A stretch of DNA of 64,000 bases, taken from assembly GCA_933207985.1 (NCBI GenBank), contig OW240916.1, positions 299,442,451 through 299,506,450 of the forward strand, written 5' to 3'. The notes under the pieces are model-generated. The model worked only from the letters and a program-made list of their open reading frames with translations, was not told the origin of the DNA and made no database searches. The position numbers were made by a program, and so were the translations under genes. Origin of the DNA: Pelobates cultripes (lineage: Eukaryota; Chordata; Amphibia; Anura; Pelobatidae). Shown here piece by piece: positions 45,785-57,863 of this stretch; position 1 is the stretch's first letter, and each line of letters begins with the position of its first letter.

Positions 45785-46330
45785 TATGATAAAAACAATA
45801 AAAAAGACAATAACTAATACCAATAGGTAAACAACAGCAGAGGAGGAGTAAAGACTGTACACACGTACAGCAAAAAGAGATATAACACTCTCTAGAGTTT
45901 AGACAAATTAGTCCAAAAAATAGTCCAAATAAGAGGATCTCACCTTAGTAAATGTCTTTATGGATGCTTGTTGGGATGTTATGTCCTCAATGACTTGTAG
46001 TCCAAATGTTTCACTCATATGAAAGATAAGACAGGGACAACGAATAGTGCGATAATTACAATCTGAAGGAGTCACTAAAAGAAGATATTTGATAAACTCA
46101 CATTTCAAAGAGCTATAACCAGCTCTAGCGTGAAGGGCGTACAGCGGTATAATCCCCGCTTATGGGATATGCAACACGCGTTACTTCACTTCAAACTATT
46201 ATACAATATCATCAAACGTTATTTAACAGGAGTAAAGCGTTTTATAATGATCACCATGCCAAATCATATCCCTTTCATATCCTCATATCCGATAAAAAAA
46301 AATTCTAAAAAGCATCAATAAAGTAGATCA
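45785..46330 (-). mobile_element. Penelope-like terminal sequence, second copy
   Basis: On the minus strand this shows the same modular layout as 14134-15235: AACGCG, then CATAAGCGGGGATTATACCGC, a GAGCTGG...TAGCTC hairpin, AATGTGAGT, and TTGGACTAC/ATTTGGACTA repeats. The ribozyme-like core is reduced to the AACGCGTGTTGC remnant. It sits inside the YR retrotransposon. Confidence 0.55.
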
Positions 46331-46334
46331 TCCT

Positions 46335-46870
46335 ACTGCTCAGAAACGGTTACCGATAGACAGGGGGGATACAAATATTGTTGTAAAAACAGCTATTTAC
46401 ATTGCCTTTTATGGGATTTTAAGACTTAGAGAGCTCACGTTGGTAGCTCAAACAGATAGCCATTTATGTCTCACCATCAAAGACATAAAGAAAGTAAACA
46501 ACCATTATATTCTATTATTAAGATATTCCAAATCTAACCAGACTTGTCATCCTTTATAAATCCCTTTCTACCCTACAGAGAATAATTGGTGCCCTGTTAA
46601 AATCCTGGATGCATATCTACACAACATCAGAGACAAACCACATGAGGTATCACTACTCACACTACTAGGTGGCCTCCTCACCACTTCCAAATTCATGTTC
46701 CATGTCAGAGTTCTATGCATTAAGTTAGGTCTTAATCAAGCCTCATACTCTGGCCACTCCTTTAGAATCGGGGCTGCTTCACCTGCATGTAGTACCAACA
46801 CTCCCGTTCATATCATTAAAAGGTTAGGTTTGTATGTTTCCAACCACAAATATATGTTTTTATAGTTGAG
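46335..46870 (+). pseudogene. Tyrosine recombinase of the YR retrotransposon
   Basis: Translated with one stop, this gives KTAIYIAFYGILRLRELTLV, where the Arg of LRLREL matches the first catalytic arginine region. Then come HYILLLRYSKSNQT and a final block SGHSFRIGAASPACST, which supplies the His-x-x-Arg pair. NTPVHIIKRLG follows, and the expected catalytic-Tyr helix (normally LGRW...AY) is degraded to LGLYVSNHKYMFL before a stop. Similar recombinases integrate DIRS and Ngaro DNA circles without a target duplication. Confidence 0.87.
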
Positions 46871-47394
46871 TTTACATCTATATAGATTATTTGTTTTTGT
46901 AAGGATTGTCTGCATTGTATTTTATTGTTTATTTTTAAGGTTACATTCTGAATACCTTAGCTATAAAGATTTATATTGAGTATATTTTTTAATAATTGCC
47001 TACCATTTATTTTTTTATTTTATAATTTTGCATTTATCTTCATTAAATCTCATGTCACCTGACTGCTCAGTCTCCCAATTTATCCAAATCCCTCTGCAGA
47101 GAAATAATATCCAGCTAACAGTATATCAACTTAATTTTGTGTCATCTGCAAACATTGGCACCATGAGACATCATTCTGGACTGTCCCCGTGAGGACGTTT
47201 CAGTTAGGTATACTTGCCATGTATGTTCCTTTTGCAATAAAAACATTAAAAAATATATATTTTCATATATTTTCATTTATTTCTGCCTCTTAAAATAGTA
47301 ACCCCTTCACCACTAGATTTAATAAAAATGATTGACATTTATTTGAAACAAGCATTGTTAGTATAAAAAAATAAAAAGTTTGTTCAGAGGTGTA
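46871..47394. other. Unassigned AT-rich sequence
   Basis: No gene or repeat boundary is recognisable. Confidence 0.4.
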
Positions 47395-47545
47395 TACACA
47401 TTGAAATGATTTAAATTGGGGCAAGGCCCTCCTCGCCTACTGTTCCTGTTTGTCAAACATGTTTTGTTAGAATAATTATTTTTTTGTCTTGTATGTCTGT
47501 TGTGCAGCACTGCAGAATACATTGGCACTGTATAAGTTGTTATTG
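47395..47545 (+). mobile_element. L2/CR1-group 3' end, old fragment
   Basis: GGGGCAAGGCCCTCCTCGCC, TGTTGTGCAGCACTGCAGAA and TTGGCACTGTATAAG follow the order of L2 3' UTR blocks (gene-end GGGCAGGGCCCTC, then GCGCTGCGGAATATG and GGCGCTATATAA). It is heavily diverged. Confidence 0.6.
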
Positions 47546-49822
47546 TACATACCAGTAAAAAACTCTGCTGATAGGTATTTGTAACATATTTCTTGACACT
47601 TGCAGGAATGCAGATTCACAAATTGCCAAAATTTTAGAAACCGCAATGCTGAAATTCATTAAAGAGAGTTTCCTGTAAAAACACCAGTACAAACAACATT
47701 GTATATTGCTACCTCAGCTGGCATATGTCTTATGATATACAAAAACGTAGGTGAAGTGCCGAAACGTTGGGGTGCTGTTGTGCTCAGTATACCTGTTGTT
47801 ACACTTGGGGTAAGGCATTGAGATCTTGATTTTTCTAAATTAATGTGATTATTTGTAAGGTGAATACTCTGCATGTTTGCACTTTAATATCTGTATGTGT
47901 TTACTTATACATTATGTGAATAATAACATTTTGTGCAATACTGTTTTTGTTTTATATCTTCTAATGTATACTCAATGCCCTCTCTGCGTTATTCAATCCA
48001 CAGACACTATTCTGGGACACATGACAGATTGGTGACTGCATTCCAATATACAGTAAAAGGATAATTTGCAGTTCCGTAGCAAGTCAGGAGATCTGACCAT
48101 AGTCCCAACTAAAACAAAACACTTCTTATCTATGTGACGCCCAGTGCTGTGGTTGAGGTGAAGATAATATTTGTTTTATTTATGTATTCATCTATGTATT
48201 TATTTATTTACAGCTGCAATGCAATGCAAGACAAAGGCAACACTGTGCATACATGTTGATAATGAAGGGGTTAAAACATCCAATCTGACATTTATTTTAG
48301 CAAAATGTATTCAATATATCATTCAGTGAAACCTCAGTCAAAGTGCAACTCTGTTTTTTTTCACTCCCTTCATCTTTTAGTTTGGTATTTATACCTATGC
48401 ACATATAAAAGCAAACTCATATACAACGATACATAAATAAATATAAATCTTGGAAGGAAAACATTGTGCCTTTTTTGGCAAAATGAAATAAACACTTTAG
48501 GAGCCTAAGGTCTCCCTGGGACTTACTTACATCTTGCGGAGAACCCTGTCCATGAAAGCTTGCTTTTACCTTTTAACAATAAGAACACTTATGTAGCGGA
48601 GTAAACACTGGGGTTTTTGATTGGTTTTTAAAAAGGGAGGATTGATTCTAGCAGCATCTTTGCAGAGAATCATTTATTGCATCTTACATGAATTTGATGA
48701 ACAGAAACTCCACCGAAGACTTCAAAAGGTTAACAAGAAGACGTTTGGAAATTCACATATCTCTATAGTACATCAAATACATCAACTATGTTTTTTGTTG
48801 TTTTTTTCTTTTCTTTTCATAGTGCTCACAATTTTATGCTCACTAGCTCCAGCGCAGCAGTGGTATGTGCAATAATAATGTGTTTTTTTGATTGATCTCT
48901 TTAAATTATACAGACACCATAAATGATACCAATACAGGCATCGGGCAAATACCTGTTCAGAATTTTAAATATCTCATGCTAACATCACTTGTTCGTTATA
49001 CAAAGCTTTTGGCCTTTAGTGATCACTTAAAACACAGTGGGCACAGTGGCACGGGACAGTAGATAGATATTTTATTAAAGTGATTTTTCACATATAATTT
49101 TTTGGGAATAACCCCCTTTTGGATTCAATATTATCTGAAAGTCCAGTATGTATTTTTCATAAGTTTTACTTACAGTGGAACTATCACTATCTAGGTACTT
49201 TTCAGAATTTGTAAAGTCCCCTGCCGGTGACATTGCCGCTGGGGGTCCGGTGGCCGTCCAGGGGAGGGGGGTCAGTCAAAGGTGAATTCTATTTACCTGA
49301 ACCTGCTCCTCACTGTACAGTCTTGTGGACTATTTCTCCCCTGATCCTTTGCCAGTAGTTACCTGCGGGAGATCTAGTCCACAACATCTGGTAGTGCCAA
49401 AGGTATTCAAGCCTGCACAGAAGCACCTATCCCTTACTCTTTGATTGCTGGAATGCCTGCATAACTGCAGCCCTTGTTCAAATATTTTTTTTATAACGAG
49501 GTACATTTTAATCTAAAGCAGGTTTTAAATCTCTTCTCTCTTTGCCAAATTCTTTTTTTTTTGTTGCACAGGTGAAAACACATCTTTACCTGTGTGTCTC
49601 TTAAACCCGGTTTTGCCCCATCCCCATTATTGTTTGCCCCTTGTGTGTATCTTACTCCCTTTTTGCATTTCTTTTCCTCCTTATGTGTATTGCATACCAC
49701 TTTTGTACATTTTATTCCCAATTTTGCATCTTCATTTCCTTGTTTCTGGTCTGTTACCACCTCGTTAGTTTCCTTCCCCCTCTTGTGTCTCTTATCCCCC
49801 ATTTCGAATGTTTTACTCCATT
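47546..49822. other. Mostly unassigned sequence
   Basis: AAGTGCCGAAACGTTGGGG near 47755 resembles the 3' core of a minimal hammerhead but lacks a convincing CTGATGA box. ATTTATGTATT-type runs lie near 48175-48215. Open frames of 84-103 codons are unrecognised. Confidence 0.35.
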
Positions 49823-50125
49823 TACATAGTTACATAGTTACGCATCCATCAAGTTCAGCCTTTCTCACATATTGATCCAAAATAAGATAAAAAGCTCAGT
49901 TTGAAATGCTTCCAATTTTGCAACAAACTAGGACCCCATTTTTGACCCCAACATGGCATTTAGATATCTCCTTGGATCAAAAATCTATTACCCAACTAAT
50001 TAAAAATTATATCACTGAATTTTAAGTTTTTGCAAGTATTTAACCAATTGCGATTTAAACATCTATATAGACTCTGATAAAACCACCTCTTCAGGCAGAG
50101 AATTCCACATCCTATACTATCCAAT
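49823..50125 (-). mobile_element. CR1/L2-group LINE 3' end, minus strand
   Basis: The plus strand starts with the TTACATAG repeat (the reverse of the CTATGTAA tail at 34996). It continues with CATCAAGTTCAGCCTTTCTC and AAATGCTTCCAATTTTGCA, then ends near GCAGAGAATTCCACATCC, the reverse of a WNSLPEE-type coding end. This matches 34700-35019 in inverted order. Confidence 0.87.
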
Positions 50126-52169
50126 ACTATCTTCAAGACACCAAAAAGATACAGTTAAAATATATAAGTACTCCACCGCACAGGTATTCTACCTGTTTTA
50201 AAAGGCATTTAATGGCATTTAATGATTCCACCTAGGGATCATCTTGGGTTTCCTTAGAGGGCACATATTATTTGGTAATACTGCTTTCTATTGGGTGGAG
50301 AGAGAGATTGAGAAAGAGAGAAAGTGAGCCCCAAATACATAGAGGCTCAGTATTAAAAAATTCATAAAATTCCACATACTAATTAGCCTTGTTTGTTTTT
50401 TATTGCCATTATCGTCTTTTACAAATAAGATCGTTTTACAAACTAAAAGATCTTAAACTTATAACGAAAGAAGAGTGGAATTCAATCTAACTTTTCTAAG
50501 TGACCTTTTAAAGCAAACAGAGAGTGTTCTATAAAATATGTAAGCAAAACGAAAACTGTAAGCCATTTAATGATGCAGCTTGTCTGAGTGTGTGCCGATG
50601 ACAGATGACAAAGATCAGATTTATAAAGAGGGGAAAAATAATCAAAATAAGTAAATCTGTACTTTGTCGCTTTTTTAGATGCCAGAGATTGATGATGAAA
50701 AATAAACGAAATGAGGAAATAATAAAATAAACACTTTCCAAAGAAGATATTTTCTTCTTATATAGACAGAGTATTAAAAGGATCATTGCTTTGGCATATA
50801 CATTCGATAAAAAAATATACTATTCCAAATGTTACTGTGAAATGATACAGTTTTTAATGCATATACATATATATCCGATATCTGCTAGATTTTAATTTTG
50901 TCCATTACAGAATTCACTGTAACTGGCCTGTTGATGATGGATTCATGAAAGGATCAAGGGATGGATGGAGAGATCTAATATTTGCAGGATTGTAATGTTT
51001 AATTGTCATTTACATTTTGCGTTGTGTTTAGAGGTCAATAGTTGTTCATCATGAATCATAATTGCAGACATCCCATAATGTTTACATAACATAGCTTTTG
51101 TCTATCAATCAAAACAAAGTTGACAAACCACAGCGTTACTCCAGCCATTGAAAGCTATCAAATACAAACACATGTGTTTAATAGAAGGACATAATAGGAC
51201 CCATAGAATGCCTTGGTTTTTCAGTGCTGTTATACGAGTGTTGTTCCCTGCCAGTGTATCTTGGCCCTGGATGTAAGGAGAAATACTTGGCAGGGCCACA
51301 GAGATTGCTTTGTCTGAGTGATTGGCAATTAAGAAGGAAAAGTTTGAGTCAGAACCTAATTTGGTCTATGGAATTAATATGTAGATTCTGCCGAATCTCA
51401 CATCTGGCATGCTCCTTCGTCTCAATGCAGCAGTTATAATGTTAGTGTTTTACTTTCTAAAATTCCAAAGAAATTAAAGTTGAAAATGACATATCGATAT
51501 AAACTAGAAATTAAAGTTGTAAAGATATATCGATATAAACTAACACACACACATCCATCCATCTGTCCATCCTTACACCCATCCATCCATCTGTTTTTCT
51601 GACTGACTGTCACTGACTGTCTATCTATCATATATTTCATACTCCTCTTTTTTGTCTAATTTTTGAATTATTAGAATACGTTTTACTTTCTGTTGTTAAT
51701 TTCATCCTATAGGGATCTCCATTCTGAAGCTCTGCCCAGTTGAAATGTTTGGAAGAATATTAAGCAAAGTATGTCTGGAATTGAAAATTGAAATTCAATC
51801 TGGTCAACTTTTAGCAGGAGGAGCACTGTTAACCTGTCATTTGGGGCTATATTTTTTAACGGTCCTGTTTTTGAGATGAGCAGTTCTGTAACATATATGT
51901 TAAAGAATATAAACGTAAATGTTCCTGGGCAAGACACCTAACAATATATATCTGTCTGCCTCAAATCCTCATAGATTGTAAATTCATTTGAGCATTTTAG
52001 TATTCCCTCTTTATGATTGTAAGGTGATTGTATAACTCTTTAGGCAGCAGATTAAATGATAATTAAATGATCATAATAATTACAAACAATATAAAGGTAA
52101 ATGGGTAGATTGTGCTATCTAAAGAATTGGAGACAGTTTTATTAATATATGTATCACATTTTATATTTT
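50126..52169. other. Unassigned AT-rich sequence
   Basis: A short (CATC)n-like microsatellite lies at about 51550-51592. No gene is recognisable. Confidence 0.45.
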
Positions 52170-52927
52170 AAAGTATTGTGGAACACCCGAGAGCTCACTG
52201 CTCAACTCTGCCCTAAGCCCCCATAACACTGGGTACAAACACTGGAATACCAGAAGGGATCTTCCTGGCGAAACAGTGACGTGTTACCCCCCGTGCGTTG
52301 ACTTCAACCCCTCCCCTCTTCGCCCCCCCTTTTTTCGCTTCTCCCTCTCAGAGGTTAAATATGATCACACTCCCCTCTTCTTCCCCTCTTACCCTTTCCC
52401 TAGTCCATTAAACCAGAGTTTTGTGAGAACTGTATACCATGAGAGATATGTATAAATGTTTCTTACCACATATGGTCCAATTAGGGTGACATAATGATAT
52501 GTTTTATGTTTTGCATATTATAGTTCAAAAGTTTTTTATGGCTAAGGGGGACCTTCCCGGTGAAATCGATCCATGGCCATCTGGTTCCCATGGGAAAAGT
52601 TCTGATGGAAGCCGAGGCCCATGCACCCCTCCTCCCCACAGTTTGGCGAAGTATAAGACCAGACTTACTGTTCAATGGTGTTTTTCTCTTCGTTTTCTCC
52701 TGCTCTCCTTTTTCTTCACTTCTCTTTCTTATCAATTTACCTTTCCCCTGTCTCTGGCCGGATATGCGCGGTATATACATTTTCGTTCCAGTCCTCTACG
52801 CTTATATCTCATGTGCTCTGGAGAAGGGGCGGTAGATAAAACAAATTATGCTGATACATGCCTTACTTAATGTTAACCCTCTTTGCCACGCGATAATGTT
52901 CCATATACCTTCCCTGATTGCCCCAGC

Positions 52928-55190
52928 ATGGCCCTGAAGGTCTCATCTCTCAATACTAAAGGCCTGAACGCCCCCCACAAAAGACGTACACTATATAGGG
53001 AACTTAAACGACTGAACCCGGACATAGCTTTTATTCAAGAGATGCACCTGACAAAATCTGCCCAGGTTTCCATTCGAGATAATACAAACTTTGTGACAAT
53101 CGAGGCCAGAGCCAACCGTAAACGCAGAGGCGTGGCTATTCTGAGCCACAAGAGTTGTTTGAAAGACGGGTCTAATAGATGGCTGAAGTGTGCAAAATCC
53201 GGACTGCAAAGACTTGACTTTTTATTCTTCCTCTCACAACACCTACTCATGTATTGACCTTTTTCTCACGAATCGCTGGATTCTCAAAAGTCACGAAAAC
53301 AGAAATTGGATTGATAACCTGATCCGATCATGCTGACATTGCCATTTATCTTAGCGGACTACACATCCCCTCTCCTTGGACTTGGTAATTAAACACCTCC
53401 TTGCTAAAAGACCCAAATATAGTAGAAACCATTCGTGAACAGATAATTACATATTTTTTTTGAAAATATGACACCAGATAGCCCTATGGCAACAGTGTCG
53501 GCTGCGCATAAGCACGTGATGCCAGGTTACCTTATCAAAATAGCTACTCATAAAAAGAAACAAAAAACTAAATTACTCACCCTTTACCCTGGGAAACGGC
53601 ACCCATCAAGGTTTTCCCCTCTCCCCATTACTTTTCGTTCTGACGCTTAAACCTCTCCTACAGGCGATACGCGAACATCTCTTCATACACGGCGCAAGGG
53701 TAGGATATCATGGTCTCTGAGTATGGTGATGTTGTACTCCTCACCTTAACATAACCCCGTGGCCTCCATGCAAACCCTGACTCGTCTCCTCACAACATAT
53801 AGAACTATCTCTGGATACAAGGTAAACATGGAAAAGTCTAGTGCACTACCCATAACTCTTTCGGCGGCAGATGTGACCCAAATTAGGACCCCCCCCACCA
53901 CATACACACCTCTCACACCTCTATCAAATACCTAGGTATTAACTTACCAACTGACCCATCCCAACTACACTGACTGAACTACACACCCATGATAAGGAAG
54001 CTAGTGTTGGATATGGAAACCTGGACAGATAAGCCTATTTCATGGATAGGAAGGATTCACTCAGAAAGAGCACCCTCCCTAGAATTTAATTCCTATTCAA
54101 AGCCTTACCTATTCCCATCATAAGACAAGATCTGGCCCCCCCTCCATAAAGCTATTGATAGATTCGTATAGAATGGCAAACAACATAGAGTATCTTGTAA
54201 CATACTATATCGTTCATTTATACTTTTACTAGCTAGCCGCTCAATTAGCACAAATAGCTCTCTGGAACTCTCCCCTCCTGCCCCTGACAGTAGATGTTGG
54301 TTGGATCTAGAATCCCTATTAATGGGAGCAGATCTCCCGCAATTCTACATCTGGGCTCCAAAGGAGCATAGGGCACTGCTCCGTACAACCTGCCCATCTG
54401 TGACCATCACGATCCAGATATGGGATAGGACTGCTCACAAGTACGAGTTGATTTCTTGCCCCTCCCACTCACCCCGATATACCGCAACAGAGCGTTTGTC
54501 CCGGGCATGAGAGCCAGGGATTTTAGGGGCATAGAACATGCTGGCTTCAAAGGATTTATCATATGTATAGTGGAGATATAATAGTTTCCTTTACAGAACG
54601 TCAAACCAGAGCTACACTGACCCTGTCAGATTTTTTTTAGATATCTCCAAATCTGAGACTTTGCTAGCCAACCAGCTATCAAGACAGCAGCCAAAAAAAC
54701 CAGCTGACATTTTTGGAATTAATATGCAATGCAGAAATGTATCAAAAAGGCATGATCCCTCAGCTCTACTCCCAACTTTTCCCCACCACAAAAGATTGGG
54801 GAGAGTTACATTACATAGATAAATGGGAATCAGACCTTGGGAAAACCCTAGAGGTTATTGACTGGCTGGACATTTGGGAGGCTAACTCTAAAACATCCAT
54901 CTGTGTCACAATACAAGAACAATCTTACAAAACAATGTTCTGATGGTATGCCACACATGTCAAATTGTATCACATGAAAAAAACACCCTCACATCTCTGC
55001 TGGAGAGACTGTGGAGCTAGGGGAACTTATGAACACATGTGGTGGAGCTGTCCAAAGGTAACATTATTCTGGACTGAGGTCCAGACATGAATGACCTGAA
55101 TAGTCTCTAAACGGTTTGACCTGAACACCTGGACCTTCTTACTGGCCAAAGCAATTGATGATTGGACTCGGTCCAAACAGCAATTGCTTA
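52928..55190 (+). pseudogene. L1 ORF2: endonuclease, partial reverse transcriptase, C-terminus
   Basis: The frame from ATG 52928 reads MALKVSSLNTKGLN, the APE-type start with its conserved Asn. It then reads AFIQEMHL, where Glu of the QE(T)H motif is retained, and ANRKRRGVAIL. After frameshifts, SDHADIAI near 53325 is the closing endonuclease motif. The text then jumps to a remnant of QGCPLSPLLF at 53595, so palm motifs upstream are lost. The YADD box is altered to YGDV at 53721-53732. The C-terminus keeps a Cys-His cluster, CWRDCGARGTYEHMWWSC, near 55000-55053. Many stops preclude activity. Confidence 0.9.
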
Positions 55191-55192
55191 AC

Positions 55193-57003
55193 AACATAGA
55201 AACATAGAAACATAGAAACATAGAATGTGACGGCAGATAAGAACCATTCGGCCCATCTAGTCTGCCCAATTTTCTAAATACTTTCATTAGTCCCTAGCCT
55301 TATCTTATAGTTGGGATAGCCTTATGCCTATCCCACGCATGCTTAAACTCCTTTACTGTGTTAACCTCTACCACTTCAGCTGGAAGGCTATTCCATGCAT
55401 CCACTACCCTCTCAGTAAAGTAATACTTCCTGATATTATTTTTAAACCTTTGTCCCTCTAATTTAAGACTATGTCCTCTTGTTGTGGTAGTTTTTCTTCT
55501 TTTAAATATAGTCTCCTCCTTTACTGTGTTGATTCCCTTTATATATTTAAATGTTTCTATCATATCCCCCCTGTCTCGTCTTTCCTCCAAGCTATACATG
55601 TTAAGATCCTTTAACCTTTCCTGGTAAGTTTTATCCCGCAATCCATGAACCAGTTTAGTAGCCCTTCTCTGAACCCTCTCTAAGGTATCAATATCCTTCT
55701 GAAGATACGGTCTCCAGTATTGTGTACAATACTCCAAGTGAGGTCTCACCAGTGTTCTGTACAATGGCATGAGCACTTCCCTCTTTCTACTGCTAATACC
55801 TCTCCCTATATAACCAAGCATTCTGCTAGCATTTCCTGGTGCTCTATTACATTGTCTGCCTACCTTTTAAGTCATCAGAAATAATCACCCCTAAATCCCT
55901 TTCCTCAGATGTTGAGGTTAGGACTCTATCAAATATTCTGTACTCTGCCCTTGGGTTTTTACGTCCAAGATGCATTATCTTGCACTTATCCACATTAAAT
56001 GTCAGTTGCCACAATTCTGACCATTTTTCTAGTTTACCTAAATCATTTTTCATTTGGCTTATCCCTCCGGGAACATCAACACTGTTACATATCTTAGTAT
56101 CATCAGCAAAAAGACATACCTTACCATCAAGATCTTCTGCAATATCACTAATAAAAATATTAAAGAGAATGGGTCCAAGTACAGATCCCTGAGGTACCCC
56201 ACTGGTGACAAGTCCAAGCTTCGAATATATTCCATTAACTACAACCCTCTGTTGCCTGTCACTCAGCCACTGCCTTACCCATTCAACAATATTTGAATCC
56301 AAACTTAAAGATTGCAGTTTATTGATAAACCTTCTATGTGCAACAGTGTCAAAAGCCTTACTGAAATCTAGCTAAACAATGTCTACTGCACCACCCTGAT
56401 CTATAATTTTAGTTACCCAATCAAAAAATCAATAAGATTAGTTTGGCATGATCTCCCTGAAGTAAACCCATGTTGTCTCTGATCTTGAAATCCATGTGTT
56501 TTTAGATGTTCATCAATCCTATCCTTTAACATGGTTTCCATCACTTTCCCCACTACTGAAGTAAGGCTTACTGGCCTATAGTTGCCCGACTCCTCCCTAT
56601 TACCTTTCTTGTAAATGGGCACAACATTCGCTAACTTCCAATCTTCTGGGACTACTCCTGTTAACAATGATTGGTTAAATAAATCTGTTAATGGTTTTGC
56701 TAGTACACCACTAAGCTCTTTTAATAGCTTTGGGTGTATTCCATCAGGTCCCATTGACTTATTTGTCTTTACTTTTGACAGTTGAAATAGAACCTCTTCC
56801 TCTGTAAACTCACGTGTAATAAATGACTCATTTATCCTTTTTCTCAACTGAGGTCCCTTTCCTTCATTTTCATCTGTAAATACAGAACAAAAATATTCAT
56901 TGAGGCAGTCAGCTAGACCTTTATCCTCTTCTACATACCTTCCTTCTTTTGTTTTTAATCTAACTAATCCTTGTTTTACTTTTCTTTTCAACAAAATTAC
57001 ATT
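55193..57003 (-). mobile_element. CR1-clade LINE inserted into the L1
   Basis: This 1.8-kb, 5'-truncated copy is in reverse orientation. Its 3' end carries the ACATAGAA tail repeat (plus-strand 55193-55222) and GACGGCAGATAAGAACCATT. The L1 C-terminal frame is interrupted here: QQLLNN on the left continues as AAQRTLAQTW on the right. I found no clear target duplication. It is much better preserved than the related copy at 1.04 kb, hence younger or under less decay. Confidence 0.93.
55300..57003 (-). pseudogene. CR1 ORF2: reverse transcriptase and C-terminus
   Basis: Three open pieces (57003-56413, 56302-55847 and 55821-55300) follow one another. The first has KGLADCLNEYFCSVFTDENE and SGNYRPVSLTSVVGK. 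The second keeps SGVPQGSVLGPILF and an intact LFADDTKIC catalytic box. The third has [39 protein letters not shown] and RVVDAWNSLPAEVV, ending near the 3' UTR. A stop in the LDFSKAFD region near 56366 and two frameshifts inactivate it. The endonuclease is lost by truncation. Confidence 0.93.
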
Positions 57004-57863
57004 TGGCTGCTCAACGGACTCTAGCCCAAACCTGGCTGAAACCCACCACACCCCCCATACACATGGTCCTTCAAAAGCTTGGGGAAAACTATCTCATGGA
57101 TAAACTGACAGGGCAAATTTAAGGGTCCAAGACGGCTTTCTCTAGAGTTTGGGAGCCATGGTAGGACTATACGAATAACTAATAACCACCCTACACTGCA
57201 ACTAAGGCTACTCTTGCCCACTCCACATTTCTTCCCCCCCCACCCCTTTCCTAACTCTAGATAATGCTCTTTCTGCCGTGGCCGACCAGAGACCTGTTTA
57301 CCTCTTACTGCATTTCTCATTTTTCTTCTTTCTCTAACTTCTTCCCTCACTTCTTACCCGAAACCCACTTTCGGGTTTCTTAAAAAAGTAGAAATCCTCA
57401 GAACCTGAGACAGGGCATCATACCCAACTAACACCTGGCATTTTAGTCTCTATATGAACTGGATTATCAAAGAGAGGAGAAAGGTGTATGTTACTAATAC
57501 CAGGCTCTCTCGAACATTCGATAACCACTCAGGCTTCAACACCCTGAAATATTGCTTTATGTAAAGGCTGTAACTGTGCTTGCATGTATACTGTCTGTAA
57601 ACCCTTAACGACTATACGATATATTACAATGGTGTAACCCAACTCTCTCTGTAAACTGATTTGCATGCCACATTGTAACCCAAAAGTCTCTGTTGTCTAT
57701 GAGAAAAATAAAGAATAGAAAAAAAAGTATTGTGTTACAGATTAACACTGTACAAGCAGACAAAAAATGACAGAAAAATAATGCACAATGATACTGTGTA
57801 TAACACAAAAGAGAAAACACTACAGTAACTAAATGTGGCAAAACACAATAAAAAGTGAAACAA

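Larger units (their letters stand above)
43200..46870 (+). mobile_element. Tyrosine-recombinase (Ngaro/DIRS-type) retrotransposon, degraded
   Basis: From left to right there is a long leader (about 43200-44430), a gag-like frame (44432-44905), the N-terminal part of a DIRS-type reverse transcriptase (45024-45770), a Penelope-like insert (about 45785-46330) and a tyrosine recombinase (46340-46870). The active-site half of the reverse transcriptase and any RNase H are missing. Several stops and frameshifts make it inactive. The 5' limit is a guess from the change in composition. It is a different subfamily from the relic at 18-20 kb, whose recombinase reads HSVRG instead of HSFRIG. Confidence 0.78.
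52181..57723 (+). mobile_element. L1/Tx1-clade LINE with 11-bp target duplications, split by CR1
   Basis: The element runs from GAACACCCGAGAGCTC to an A-tail after AAAAATAAAGAATAG. The direct repeat AAAGTATTGTG flanks it at 52170-52180 and 57724-57734. ORF2 order is endonuclease (52928-53340), linker, late reverse transcriptase (53610-54000) and C-terminal domain (to 55190), resuming at 57010 after the CR1 insert. No ORF1 was identified in the first 700 bp. A deletion near 53590 removed the early reverse transcriptase motifs. Without the CR1 the copy is about 3.7 kb, shorter than a full L1. Confidence 0.88.

Noticed and set aside
47735..47785. Second hammerhead-like motif around AAGTGCCGAAACGTTGGGG.
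   Set aside because: GAAACG is present but the CTGATGA box is not, and stem II cannot be drawn convincingly.
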